Under the pieces are notes generated by a model, which saw only the letters and a list, made by a program, of their open reading frames with translations, made no database searches and was not told the origin of the DNA. The translations under genes were made by a program, and so were the position numbers. This document shows, in pieces, positions 45,393-54,414 of a stretch of DNA of 64,000 nucleotides. Numbering within the stretch: the stretch's first letter is position 1; every line of letters begins with the position of its first letter. The stretch is from assembly GCF_018614975.1 (NCBI RefSeq), contig NZ_JAGGNR010000010.1:1-64000 (forward strand), written 5' to 3'. The DNA is from Paenibacillus polymyxa. Lineage in GTDB: Bacteria > Bacillota > Bacilli > Paenibacillales > Paenibacillaceae.

Positions 45393-45687
45393 CGTGTCTG
45401 GTCGTATTACTTTCACAAGATCAAAAGGGCAAAAGGATATAAGTATGGTATATACATCTGAAGTGAGGCGTCAGTTTTCCGATTCCGGGTTATTTTGTTG
45501 CATACAGATGATCTGTGGTAAAATGTCGTTAGCTATGACGTCCGGAGCGTCCGCATTAGCGGTTGCCGGGCGATCTTGTTATGAGAGTATTTGGAATAGA
45601 GGGTTGAGCGCTAACGAACCTGAGCCGTGTTATTCAGAGATTTGAAGCGTCTGCACGTAGAGAGATATTATGAGGAGGAAATACAGC
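45393..45687. other. Leader region of the HAD phosphatase gene
   Basis: No protein gene is supported. A possible promoter is TTGCAT (45498) with TAAAAT (45519) at a short 15-base spacing; between them lies the palindrome ACAGAT-G-ATCTGT. The 165 bases from there to the ATG are GC-richer than usual for leaders here and contain short inverted repeats (for example GACGTCCGGAGCGTCCG), so a structured 5' UTR is possible. Confidence 0.3.
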
Positions 45688-46437
45688 ATGAGTGAACTGA
45701 AATACAAATTGCTTGCATTAGATATGGATGGAACATTACTTAACGATAATCATGAAATTACACAGGAGACCGCCAAGTGGATTCAAATTGCCATTCGTCG
45801 GGGTGTACATGTGTGCCTTTCCACGGGAAGAGCCGTATTCCACGCGATGCCTTATGCGGTCCAGCTTGGACTTGAGACACCGATGGTTACGGTGAATGGC
45901 AGTGAAGTCTGGAAAGCCCCGCATGATCTGCATATGCGTCATCTGATGGACCCGGCAATGATTCGCAAATTGCAGGAACTTGGTGAGAAATATAACAGTT
46001 GGTACTGGGCATACTCCGTGGAAGAGCTGTTCAACCGTGATCGCTGGACAGATGATATTGAAGCCCGGGAATGGCTGAAATTCGGCTTTACTACCGATGT
46101 GGATGAAGTTCGTCACCAGATCATGATGGAGCTGCAACAAATGGGCGGTCTGCAAATGACCAATTCCTCACCCGTCAATATTGAGATTAACCCTGGTGGG
46201 ATATCCAAGGCAAGCGGGGTAGCCGAAGTCTGCAAGCTGCTGGGCATCGAGATGTCCGAAGTTGTTGCTGTTGGAGACAGTCTGAATGATCTGGCTGTCA
46301 TTGAGGCCGTGGGTCTGGGTGTAGCGATGGGTAATGCGCAGGAGCAGGTGAAGGAAGCGGCTGATCTGGTCGTAGCGAGTAACAATGAAGACGGTATCGT
46401 CGAAGTGATCCGTGAACATATTTTGAAGGGGGAGTAA
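45688..46437 (+). CDS. Cof-type HAD-IIB family hydrolase
   Basis: A 249-residue phosphatase of the HAD superfamily. Motif I LALDMDGTLL contains the catalytic aspartates; motif II is LSTGR; motif IV is VAVGDSLNDLAVI. The C2B cap domain in the middle (residues about 85-190) places it among the Cof-type sugar- or cofactor-phosphate phosphatases. Start ATG 45688 follows AGGAGGAAATACAGC. It is followed immediately by the DUF456 gene. Confidence 0.93.
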   Translation: MSELKYKLLALDMDGTLLNDNHEITQETAKWIQIAIRRGVHVCLSTGRAVFHAMPYAVQLGLETPMVTVNGSEVWKAPHDLHMRHLMDPAMIRKLQELGEKYNSWYWAYSVEELFNRDRWTDDIEAREWLKFGFTTDVDEVRHQIMMELQQMGGLQMTNSSPVNIEINPGGISKASGVAEVCKLLGIEMSEVVAVGDSLNDLAVIEAVGLGVAMGNAQEQVKEAADLVVASNNEDGIVEVIREHILKGE

Positions 46438-46440
46438 CCT

Positions 46441-46932
46441 TTGCTCGCAACCATTGCCTGGATTTTAATTGTGCTGCTGTTTGCAGTGGGGATGGCTGGA
46501 ACGGTATATCCTATACTGCCTGGTGCTGTAGCAATTTTCTTCGCGTTTCTGGTCTACGGCTGGTTCTTCAGCTTTGATCCGTTTGGTGTGTGGTTCTGGA
46601 TCATCCAGATTCTGATTGTTGTTGTGTTGTTTGTGGCTGATTATGTCGTCAGCGCATGGGGTGTGAAGAAGTTCGGTGGCTCCAAGTTATCGACCACGCT
46701 GAGTACCATTGGTGTTATCATTGGCCCATTTGTCATTCCGGCATTCGGACTGGTGTTGGGGCCATTTATCGGTGCTTTTATCGGGGAACTGATCGGAGGG
46801 TCTACACCTTCCAAAGCGTCGAAAGTTGGATTTGGTTCCGTCGTGGGGCTATTTACGAGTACTGTGATGAAAATTATTTTGCAAATCGTCATGATTGTTC
46901 TCTTTATTATCTGGGTGGTAAGATTCGCCTAA
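46441..46932 (+). CDS. DUF456 family membrane protein
   Basis: A 163-residue protein with four to five hydrophobic helices and the DUF456 glycine-rich loop (VLGPFIGAFIGELIGG). The start is TTG 46441, after GGGGGAG and only 3 bases past the previous stop, so it is co-transcribed with the HAD gene. The function is unknown. Confidence 0.88.
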   Translation: MLATIAWILIVLLFAVGMAGTVYPILPGAVAIFFAFLVYGWFFSFDPFGVWFWIIQILIVVVLFVADYVVSAWGVKKFGGSKLSTTLSTIGVIIGPFVIPAFGLVLGPFIGAFIGELIGGSTPSKASKVGFGSVVGLFTSTVMKIILQIVMIVLFIIWVVRFA

Positions 46933-46994
46933 ACGTTCAGGATTAGCTTTCAACGGGATGCACGTCCGGTGTGGAGGAAAGAAGGGGAATTGGT

Positions 46995-48623
46995 TTGTCT
47001 AAGAAAGAAACATTCATTAGGGGTACGCTCATTCTGGCGGCAGCTGCGCTGATCGCAAGAGTACTCGGATTGGTTCAACGGGTGCCGCTGGAGCATATCC
47101 TCGGAGATGTTGGTAACGCATCGTTTACGATCTCCAATACGGTATATTTAATGCTGTTAACTGTAGCAACGGCGGGCATACCGAGTACACTTAGTAAAAT
47201 GGTATCGGAACGTTATGCGCTCGGACGCGCGAGTGAAGCTCAACAGATCTACCGTGCAGCCCTGATCTTTGCCGCTGTTGCCGGGGTAGTCATGTCTGCT
47301 TTGTTGTGGTTCGCGGCACCTTATTATGCTACGTATGTCTCCAAAGTACCGGAGTCAGTCAGCGCCATTCGCGCCTTGGCTCCAGCCTTGCTGCTGTTCC
47401 CGGCTATTGCGATGATGCGTGGATATTTCCAGGGACGCGGCAACATGACAGCGGGTGGTATTTCACAGATTGTGGAACAGTTCGCCCGTGTAGGTACAGC
47501 CATTATCGTGGCTTATGTCATGCTGCAATGGAATTATGATGACCAGACGATTGCTGCGGGTGCTTCATTTGGTGGAGTATTAGGAAGTGTGGGTGCCTTC
47601 GGTGTCATGCTGTACTTCACCTTGAAGCTGCGTCGTAGCGACCGTGCGGCCCAATTGAATTACGAGCGTGCAGAGCAGTTACCGATGCGAGGCATCTACA
47701 GTGATATCTTCAAGCTGTCTATTCCAATTGTGCTGTCCTCACTTGCAGTTCCAGCCATTAACTTCATCGATTCATCCCTTGTGGTACCACTGCTTAGTGG
47801 CCAGATCGGACTCGAAGAAGCGACTGGTGTACTTGCGATCTTGGGTGCTAAAGCTCAAAGTATTGCGGGTATTCCTCCGATTCTGGCTATCGCTTTGAGT
47901 CAATCCTTGGTGCCTGTCATATCGGCAGCATTTGCCCGAAAGGATGAAGCGCATCTGAAGAGTCAGGTTACACTTGCGTTGCGTATTTCGATTCTGACAG
48001 GTATGCCGATTGTCATTGCACTTTGTGCAGCAGCGTATTCGGTCAACGGATTGCTGTTTACCAATCTGGATGGAACGCCGATCATTGCCTTGTTAACATT
48101 CGGCACCATTTTCCAGATTACGATGATGACTACCAACTCCATTTTGCTTGGGGTAGGTAAACCGAGGATTACGATGATCAGTGTCGCAGCGGGTGTTGTG
48201 GTCAAGCTGATTGCAAGTCTGATCCTCGCGCCGATGTTTGGCATTTACGGCATCATTATTGCAACAGCCCTTTGTTTCCTGGTCATCACATACCTTAATC
48301 TGCGGGTTCTTCGCAAAATCGTTGATTTCTCCATCATGGGAGATCGTTGGAAAGGATTTATCATTACGGTCTTGCTTGCAGCAGGTGTAGGATTTGCAAC
48401 GAACTGGATCGGGAATATGATCTTTGGACTGTTCCTGCCAGCGCGTGTATCCTTCTTGTTTACCTGCTTTGTGGTTGGTATGCTTGTTGTTGTGGTGTAT
48501 CTGGTTCTCATGGTTGTGCTGCGTGTACTGCGCAAGGACGAGCTGGGCAGTTACCCCCGTATTCTGCAAAAAATTCTTCGTCCACTTATGCGTCTTCAAC
48601 GTGGTACTGGGCAAAGAGGATAA
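46995..48623 (+). CDS. MATE-like lipid flippase, MurJ/SpoVB family
   Basis: A 542-residue polytopic protein with about 14 helices. The opening TFIRGTLILAAAALIARVLG and later GIPSTLSKMVSERYA, MRGYFQGRGNMTAGGISQIVEQFARV are those of the oligosaccharide/lipid-II flippases related to B. subtilis YtgP (MurJ) and SpoVB. It probably moves lipid-linked wall precursors outward. TTG 46995 is chosen because AAGGGG lies 7 bases before it; GTG 46971 has weaker support. Which of the two paralogous roles it serves cannot be said. Confidence 0.85.
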   Translation: MSKKETFIRGTLILAAAALIARVLGLVQRVPLEHILGDVGNASFTISNTVYLMLLTVATAGIPSTLSKMVSERYALGRASEAQQIYRAALIFAAVAGVVMSALLWFAAPYYATYVSKVPESVSAIRALAPALLLFPAIAMMRGYFQGRGNMTAGGISQIVEQFARVGTAIIVAYVMLQWNYDDQTIAAGASFGGVLGSVGAFGVMLYFTLKLRRSDRAAQLNYERAEQLPMRGIYSDIFKLSIPIVLSSLAVPAINFIDSSLVVPLLSGQIGLEEATGVLAILGAKAQSIAGIPPILAIALSQSLVPVISAAFARKDEAHLKSQVTLALRISILTGMPIVIALCAAAYSVNGLLFTNLDGTPIIALLTFGTIFQITMMTTNSILLGVGKPRITMISVAAGVVVKLIASLILAPMFGIYGIIIATALCFLVITYLNLRVLRKIVDFSIMGDRWKGFIITVLLAAGVGFATNWIGNMIFGLFLPARVSFLFTCFVVGMLVVVVYLVLMVVLRVLRKDELGSYPRILQKILRPLMRLQRGTGQRG

Positions 48624-48668
48624 CCTTCACGAAATATCTAGGCCTCATCATTCGGTCAAAATACGATA

Positions 48669-48707
48669 CAAGCTCTGTTTGCTGTTGAAGCGGACAGGGC
48701 TTTTTTG
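48669..48707 (+). terminator. Terminator after the flippase gene
   Basis: AGCTCTGT / ACAGGGCT stem, with inner TTGCTGTTGAAGCGG, then TTTTTT. Confidence 0.7.
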
Positions 48708-48821
48708 TATATCTAAAGCGAGCTGAGCGACTGAGTTGGACAGTAGGCAAGCAAGCCTAAATTCGCTGTACTTCGGGTGTTCGCATGATCTGGATTAACC
48801 TGTTCTATGTGATCTTTACAA

Positions 48822-50108
48822 TTAGTGTGTGATGGCTTTCGCATCATGAGCCAGTGCTGTTTTCAACATGCCATACCGGTGTTCGTGACTCATCTCAAAC
48901 AGCCATGGCCGACGTGGTGCCGTCAGATAACCGAGACAATCCCGAGTCTGAAGCCAGTCATGTCTGGTGATTGGTTCATAAGGCGTGTCCCCCCATACGG
49001 AGAGAAGTTCCGGACTATATAATCGTTGCCCTTCTGGAAGCCATTCTTCATCAAGTAACGCCTGAGCGTATAATGTATGATCACCCGCCTCGTCTTCACG
49101 ATGGGTAAACAGGCCAGGCCAATATTCGGCACGTGAGCCACGATGAGGAACCGAATGTGTGAACTCCAACACTTGTGAGTGTACTTGCTCCACGCCAAAC
49201 AACAGAGCATATAGCCCTTTACCAAACATGATTCGCTCATCCAGCTTGCCAAAATGTTCAATGACGCGTCCTGCGAGTCCTGCTCCCCGTCCAAGAGGGA
49301 AGACGATATGATTCAGACCCGCCAGATTATGCAGATGGAATGCGGGTTTGGATAGTACTTCTTTTTGAAAATAAGGATGCTGCACCACCCGGCTCTCGAT
49401 ATAGTTCTGCTCATTAATAATTAATGCCACACTTAGCAGTGAACTGCACCGTTCCAGCCAAAAGCGTTCCCAAAACGGCGTCATAAACGCCGATACGTGA
49501 AAGTGCGACAAGAGATGGAAACAGCTTCGTCGGATCCGGCGGCTGTTCATATACAGCAGAAGCTGTGGGTAGGCATCTTGGAAAATGAGTGCATTGCATC
49601 GCTCCAGCAGCCGATACATATGCTCGCGATCGCTATGATTCTGCAGATTATGCATTAAGTCACTCTGAAGATCTGTCATGTGATATCCGCCGTTGCGAGA
49701 GACCATATGAGCTAATAGAGCCCAGTGCAGTTCAGGATATTGCTCATAACATTCCAGATAGGCTGCTGTGCGGGTGATATTACTCCGATTGTGCTCCTGA
49801 GTCAGTGTCTTAATCTCTTCCAGAATGATGCAATCTTCTTCGCAGACGAGTGCGCTCTGAACCTGGTCCGTGCGTGCAAAAGACTTGCCGCTGGCAGGTA
49901 ACAAACGCTCCACCTCAGATTGCAGGGCAGCTGCCGTATCGGTATCCCACTCGATGTCACGCAATGGGTGACGAAGCTGTGCAGAAGCTTGCCATGCAGC
50001 CTGTTTGCCACGCCAGATTTCCCGGGCAGCACCCGGAATGGAACGGACCATCTGCAGGAGGGACCCGTGATGTTGTTCGCTGGAAGAATCGGTTCTGGTG
50101 GAAGTCAT
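48822..50108 (-). CDS. DUF2515 family protein (YppC-like)
   Basis: A 428-residue soluble protein. The central part (NRSNITRTAAYLECYEQYPELHWALL, MVSRNGGYHMTDLQ) and the C-terminal FGKGLYALLFG resemble DUF2515, represented by B. subtilis YppC. The function is unknown. Start ATG 50108 has GAAAGGATG upstream; the longer frame to 50126 lacks a site. Confidence 0.82.
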   Translation of the reverse strand: MTSTRTDSSSEQHHGSLLQMVRSIPGAAREIWRGKQAAWQASAQLRHPLRDIEWDTDTAAALQSEVERLLPASGKSFARTDQVQSALVCEEDCIILEEIKTLTQEHNRSNITRTAAYLECYEQYPELHWALLAHMVSRNGGYHMTDLQSDLMHNLQNHSDREHMYRLLERCNALIFQDAYPQLLLYMNSRRIRRSCFHLLSHFHVSAFMTPFWERFWLERCSSLLSVALIINEQNYIESRVVQHPYFQKEVLSKPAFHLHNLAGLNHIVFPLGRGAGLAGRVIEHFGKLDERIMFGKGLYALLFGVEQVHSQVLEFTHSVPHRGSRAEYWPGLFTHREDEAGDHTLYAQALLDEEWLPEGQRLYSPELLSVWGDTPYEPITRHDWLQTRDCLGYLTAPRRPWLFEMSHEHRYGMLKTALAHDAKAITH

Positions 50109-50250
50109 GATGTGACATCCTTTCATGATGTTCTGGGTTTAAATTCACAGACCATGTGGTTTATTCTAAGTATGCGCTGATTATTTGACTTCCACTCGCC
50201 AATTTGCTTCACTTAGGGTAAGACAAGGTACAGAAAGGGAGATGAACCGA

Positions 50251-50595
50251 ATGGAACAGATTACTTCCAAACCGGCTTTTGATGTAGCCATCCAATCCCC
50301 GCGTTTGACGATTGCCGTATTCAAGGCAGACTGGTGTGGTGACTGCAAATACATCGATCCGTTTATGCCTGAGGTTGAAGAGAAATATGCACGTGAACTG
50401 ACCTTGATTGAGGTCGACGTGGATCAGGTTGGAACCGTTAGTGAAGAGCAGAATATTCTTGGCATTCCGAGCTTTGTGGCGTATACAGATGGCCGCGAAC
50501 TCGTACGGTATGTGAACAAGCTGCGCAAGTCGAGAGAAGAGATTGAGCAGTTCCTGGATCGTGCAGTTGAGGTGTACAACACGATCCATAAATAA
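50251..50595 (+). CDS. Thioredoxin-like protein
   Basis: A 114-residue thioredoxin-fold protein with the redox motif WCGDC (C29, C32) in FKADWCGDCKYIDPF and the cis-Pro segment GIPSFVAYTDG. The CGDC pair is typical of a YtpP-type subgroup, not classic CGPC thioredoxin. Start ATG 50251 follows AAAGGGAG by 9 bases; ATG 50242 is too close to it. Divergent from the DUF2515 gene. Confidence 0.88.
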   Translation: MEQITSKPAFDVAIQSPRLTIAVFKADWCGDCKYIDPFMPEVEEKYARELTLIEVDVDQVGTVSEEQNILGIPSFVAYTDGRELVRYVNKLRKSREEIEQFLDRAVEVYNTIHK

Positions 50596-50644
50596 TGTTA
50601 TATAAGTTCAACTAATGAATATTTACACAGACACTCCGATGACA

Positions 50645-50795
50645 GAATAACCTTTTGATCGCTGTTATCCCCAGATTTCTTTGATCCCTTTTATAAAGGG
50701 GGAAATCCGGGGATAAAGGCGAAGCATATGCTTCCGATGCAGCTTTCTTTCAGAAAGCTTTTAGCTCCGCTTCTTCTGGTTATTTCTGTCCTCTC
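50645..50795 (+). repeat. Dispersed hairpin repeat, copy C
   Basis: It shares GATCGCTGTT, the stem ATCCCCAGATTTC / GAAATCCGGGGAT and ATAAAGGCGAAGC with copies A and B but diverges in the flanks, and it contains an extra hairpin (AGCTTTCT / AGAAAGCT). It lies between the thioredoxin-like gene and ctaA. Confidence 0.6.
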
Positions 50796-50870
50796 CGTTA
50801 TTGTGTAAATGTTTCATTGAACTTATATAAAGTATGACAGGTTCATGTTGTAAAAGGGTATAATAAAAAG

Positions 50871-50905
50871 AACGCCATTTCTCTTGAAATAGGGAAATGG
50901 CGTTT
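50871..50905. terminator. Hairpin AACGCCATTT / AAATGGCGTT
   Basis: A 10-bp perfect stem with a 14-base loop upstream of ctaA, followed by TTGTGTG. It could end transcription from the left or form part of a leader. Confidence 0.45.
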
Positions 50906-51122
50906 GTGTGTTCGACTTGTTCTATGTAAGAAACGTTTATGTACATATCCTCAATGACTTGCGGGTCATTATTTCACCAGACGTTAACATTTTGTCACAA
51001 AGCGCGACGTCAATGAACATTTTATCCGGTATAATGAATTTAGTTGTGAAATAAGTGTCAAAGTACCGAAACAAGCGGAGAATATTCTTCGCCATCTTAA
51101 ACCAACAGCGGGTGAGAAAAAA

Positions 51123-52061
51123 TTGAAACATTTAACTTTGTTTAAATGGTTAACCGTATTAACCTGTCTTGTCATGTTTCTGGCCACTTTTGGTGGAGGC
51201 ATCGTAACCAAAACGGAATCGGGCCTTGGCTGCGGAACGGAATGGCCTTTATGTAATGGAAAACTCGTTCCAGCACATACTGTGGCTTCACTTATTGAAT
51301 ATTCCCATCGCGCTGTAAGCGCACTGGCTGGATTGTTGTCCATTGCCTCGTTTGTTGCTTTTCTGCGGTTCGGCAAGTCACGCCGTGACCTGCAATTGTT
51401 TTCTTTCTTAACCCTGGTATTTGTTATCGTCCAGGGAATCATGGGGGCTTTTGCCGTTGTCTTCTCCCAATCTTCAGCAGTCATGGCACTGCATTTTGGC
51501 TTTGCGCTGATTGCTTTTGCCAGTTCCCTAATGATGGCCTTGGGCATAAGGCAGGAGGCCAAAGATGGCGGATTGGAGCGCCTGAATAAATACCCTCGGG
51601 TTAGCAAAAAATTCAGGAATCTGGTCTGGTTCTCCACCATTTACACATATCTCGTGGTATACACGGGTGCATTTGTGAGCCACACGGATTCTGCCGGCGG
51701 ATGTTCCGGATTTCCGCTCTGTAACGGGCAGATTATTCCTGAGCTTTCGGGTGGGGTAGCGGTTGCCTTTGCTCACCGTGCAGCAGCTGCATCGCTCGTG
51801 ATTGTTATCGCAATCCTGGGTCACTTCGCTTACCGAAATCATCCGGACAACAAGGAAATGCGCACCCTTGGCGTGGTATCCGTTGTTCTTATTCTGTTGC
51901 AAGTAGTCATTGGTATTTTCATGATGGTGACAATGAACCGTCCGGAAGTATACATGTTCGTAGCTCTCGCTCATATGCTGGATATCGCCATATTGTTCGG
52001 AGTCTTAACGTATATGAGCTTCCTGGTGTACAAGCTGCATCGCCCGGCTAATCGGTTCTAA
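51123..52061 (+). CDS. ctaA: Heme A synthase
   Basis: A 312-residue membrane enzyme that oxidises the C8 methyl group of heme O to make heme A for cytochrome aa3. Eight helices are visible. Haem-ligand histidines fall in IEYSHRAVSAL and AHRAAAA, and in LHFGFAL and ALAHMLDIA. The cysteine pair loops CGTEWPLCNG and CSGFPLCNG are typical of the Bacillus form. The start is TTG 51123 with GCGGGTGAG upstream. No ctaB lies beside it. Confidence 0.95.
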   Translation: MKHLTLFKWLTVLTCLVMFLATFGGGIVTKTESGLGCGTEWPLCNGKLVPAHTVASLIEYSHRAVSALAGLLSIASFVAFLRFGKSRRDLQLFSFLTLVFVIVQGIMGAFAVVFSQSSAVMALHFGFALIAFASSLMMALGIRQEAKDGGLERLNKYPRVSKKFRNLVWFSTIYTYLVVYTGAFVSHTDSAGGCSGFPLCNGQIIPELSGGVAVAFAHRAAAASLVIVIAILGHFAYRNHPDNKEMRTLGVVSVVLILLQVVIGIFMMVTMNRPEVYMFVALAHMLDIAILFGVLTYMSFLVYKLHRPANRF

Positions 52062-52105
52062 GATATAGATCCATTCTTTTTCCAAAGGTAATTGGGCTAA
52101 ACTTG

Positions 52106-52155
52106 AAAGTCCACCATCCAGTGATGTACATCATTGGACAGGTGGACTTTGTTTG
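52106..52155 (+). terminator. Terminator after ctaA
   Basis: The 10-bp stem AAAGTCCACC / GGTGGACTTT with an inner stem CCAGTGATG / CATCATTGG, followed by GTTTG. Confidence 0.75.
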
Positions 52156-52266
52156 ATGTCAGGGGGATCAGGGCAACCTATGGCAAGCAGCAATTACACG
52201 GAATGGATGATGTGTTACGTTTACGGTGATGAATTCTTGTTGATTTTGGAAAAGAGGAGGTTAGCT

Positions 52267-52983
52267 ATGCTGCGAACGTTGTTGGGGGAAAAGCCACGTA
52301 TAAACGAAGGTAAATTGAAGGCAGCGATAGACGTAATGGCGCATACGCTTGAGCTATTTCAACGACAAATGCATGTGGACCATGATCCCAAGCATGACTA
52401 TCGGAAACTATATGTGTGGACTCAGGGGCTCATCTCCTCACTGGATGAACTGGAGCAAAGCTGCTTCGCTGCTGCTCATTTTCGCAAAAAGGTCGTTGCA
52501 GGTTCAACGGATGATATGACGCCGACTGAAAAAGCCGAGTATGCTCGGTATGTGTATTTTTACAAGGATGGCTTCATTCGCTGCTTTGCCATTCTGGATA
52601 AGGTCGGCACCGTATTGAATGAAATATTCCAACTGAATACTTCAAATACCAAAGCGCATTTTTCTTATTATACTGTGTTAAGGCAGTTCGATTATGCGAG
52701 GGAGCATCATGATCTGGCGTTGCAATTAATACAGATCAAGGACTCTTATCGTGAGCCGATGAGCAAGCTGCGCAAACGACGTAATATGGAAATTCACTAC
52801 ATGAACTCCGAAATGCACGATGACCTGTGGCAGTTACACCAGACCTTGCAAGGTAAAGTGAAATTGGAGGATCTGAATCAGCATGTGCAGGAAATGCGTC
52901 AGGGCGTTGATATGGTCTGTGAAACGTTAACAGCCTCTTATAGTTACATCAACAGAATATGGAAAAGAAATAATTCCCTTTGA
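52267..52983 (+). CDS. HEPN-like protein (Cthe_2314 type), uncertain
   Basis: A 238-residue soluble, all-helical protein. Helical segments with RKxMEIHYMNSEMHDD resemble the HEPN group named after Cthe_2314, in which a basic RxxxxxH-like motif is present. In other systems HEPN proteins are RNases, but no antitoxin partner lies next to this gene, so a toxin role is not supported. I start it at ATG 52267 because AGAGGAGG is 6 bases upstream; the frame runs on to 52153. Confidence 0.6.
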   Translation: MLRTLLGEKPRINEGKLKAAIDVMAHTLELFQRQMHVDHDPKHDYRKLYVWTQGLISSLDELEQSCFAAAHFRKKVVAGSTDDMTPTEKAEYARYVYFYKDGFIRCFAILDKVGTVLNEIFQLNTSNTKAHFSYYTVLRQFDYAREHHDLALQLIQIKDSYREPMSKLRKRRNMEIHYMNSEMHDDLWQLHQTLQGKVKLEDLNQHVQEMRQGVDMVCETLTASYSYINRIWKRNNSL

Positions 52984-53113
52984 CAAATCGGAATACTTGG
53001 AATATACTGAGTTTCAATCGAAAGTTACACGGATATAACTGATATTTCAAAAGTTACGTTCACATTATAAAGCATAAACTACATGAACTTATAAAATCCT
53101 ACAACAACATATT

Positions 53114-53254
53114 TCTTATCGAGAGCGGCGGAGGGACAGGCCCGATGAAGCCCGGCAACCGATTTGTAGCGACATGATACATGTATCATTCGTTATAGAT
53201 GTTAGGTGCTAATTCCTACAAAATGGTGCAAGGCACGATTTTGGCAGATGAGAA
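53114..53254 (+). promoter_or_regulatory. SAM-I (S-box) riboswitch
   Basis: The conserved blocks are present in order: CTTATCGAGAGCGGCGGAGG, GACAGGCCC, GATGAAGCCCGGCAACC, a variable stem, GGTGCTAATTCCTAC and the closing GATGAGAAG. A terminator follows at 53273-53312. SAM binding would stop transcription of metNIQ. Confidence 0.96.
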
Positions 53255-53272
53255 GGTATATTCTTTCACGTG

Positions 53273-53312
53273 AAGAGCCCTCTTTGTATCTGCAAAGGGC
53301 TCTTTTTTGTAC
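53273..53312 (+). terminator. Riboswitch-controlled terminator
   Basis: AGAGCCCTCTTTG / CAAAGGGCTCT followed by six T. It is the expression platform of the S-box. Confidence 0.85.
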
Positions 53313-53379
53313 TTAAAGGGGAGTTTTCCTTTAGATCGGGTAAAGATACATGTAGGTGGTTGGAAAGGGGCAAGTGCGA

Positions 53380-54414
53380 TTGATTGAATTAAAAGGTTTA
53401 ACAAAAACGTACGGCAAAGGGAAAAAATCTACAACAGCGTTATCCGAGCTGAATTTGAGCATCCAAAAGGGTGAAATCTACGGAGTGATTGGTCATTCCG
53501 GAGCGGGCAAAAGCACATTGATTCGCTGTATTAATTTGCTGGAACGGCCTACGCAGGGTGAGGTATGGGTTGACGGAATCAACCTGACTGAACTGAGCAA
53601 AACCGAATTGCAGCAACAGAGACGCAAAATCGGGATGATTTTTCAACACTTTAATCTGTTATCCTCGGCAACGGTATATGACAATGTGGCTTTTCCACTA
53701 AAACTTGTGAATACACCCAAGGATGCCATTGATCGCAAAGTGAAGGAAATGCTCGCACTGGTTGGTCTGGAGCACCATAGCAACAAATATCCGGCTCAAT
53801 TATCGGGTGGACAGAAACAACGTGTAGGGATTGCGAGAGCACTTGCAAGTGATCCAAATGTACTTCTCTGTGATGAGGCTACTTCAGCACTTGATCCACA
53901 GACGACAAATTCAATCCTGAAGTTATTACTCGACATTAATGAAAAGTACAACCTCACGATTGTTCTGATTACACATGAGATGCATGTCATTCAGAACATC
54001 TGTGACAAGGTAGCTGTCATACATCAAGGTGGCATTGTGGAACAGGGACCTGTAACAGACGTGTTCCTGAAGCCGCAGCATACGATTACGCGGGACTTCA
54101 TGATGCGTGACCATGAAGCTGGACTTGCTCTGGAAGAGACCGCTCTGGCGAATGCAGGCGTTGAGTTGCAGGCAGGTGTTGCTTCCAAACTTGTGAAGAT
54201 ATCCTTTCTGGGTAACAAAACGTATGAAGCGATTTTGTCCAGGACGGTACGTAAGACGGGTGTGGATTTTGCCATCCTGCAAGGAACGATCTCTACGATT
54301 AAACAGGTTCCTTATGGACAGCTGACCGTTCGGTTTGAGGGTGATTCAAATGCGATTGATCGGACGATATCAGAATTAACCGCTGAGGGACTTGATGTGG
54401 AGGTGCTTCGTTAG
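53380..54414 (+). CDS. metN: Methionine ABC transporter, ATP-binding protein
   Basis: A 344-residue ATPase. Walker A GHSGAGKST is at residues 38-46, the signature LSGGQKQRVGIARAL and Walker B LLCDEATSALDP follow, and the C-terminal NIL domain (KISFLGNKTYEAILS) is the methionine-sensing part of MetN. I choose TTG 53380, 9 bases after GGAAAGGGG, which gives the usual MIELKGL start. The upstream SAM riboswitch confirms the methionine role. Confidence 0.96.
   Translation: MIELKGLTKTYGKGKKSTTALSELNLSIQKGEIYGVIGHSGAGKSTLIRCINLLERPTQGEVWVDGINLTELSKTELQQQRRKIGMIFQHFNLLSSATVYDNVAFPLKLVNTPKDAIDRKVKEMLALVGLEHHSNKYPAQLSGGQKQRVGIARALASDPNVLLCDEATSALDPQTTNSILKLLLDINEKYNLTIVLITHEMHVIQNICDKVAVIHQGGIVEQGPVTDVFLKPQHTITRDFMMRDHEAGLALEETALANAGVELQAGVASKLVKISFLGNKTYEAILSRTVRKTGVDFAILQGTISTIKQVPYGQLTVRFEGDSNAIDRTISELTAEGLDVEVLR

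Noticed and set aside
45394-45645. 83-codon frame before the HAD gene
   Set aside because: No ribosome site, uneven composition, and it spans the promoter-like elements of the next gene.
52267-52983. HEPN protein as a toxin of a toxin-antitoxin pair
   Set aside because: No small partner gene is adjacent and the HEPN assignment itself is uncertain.
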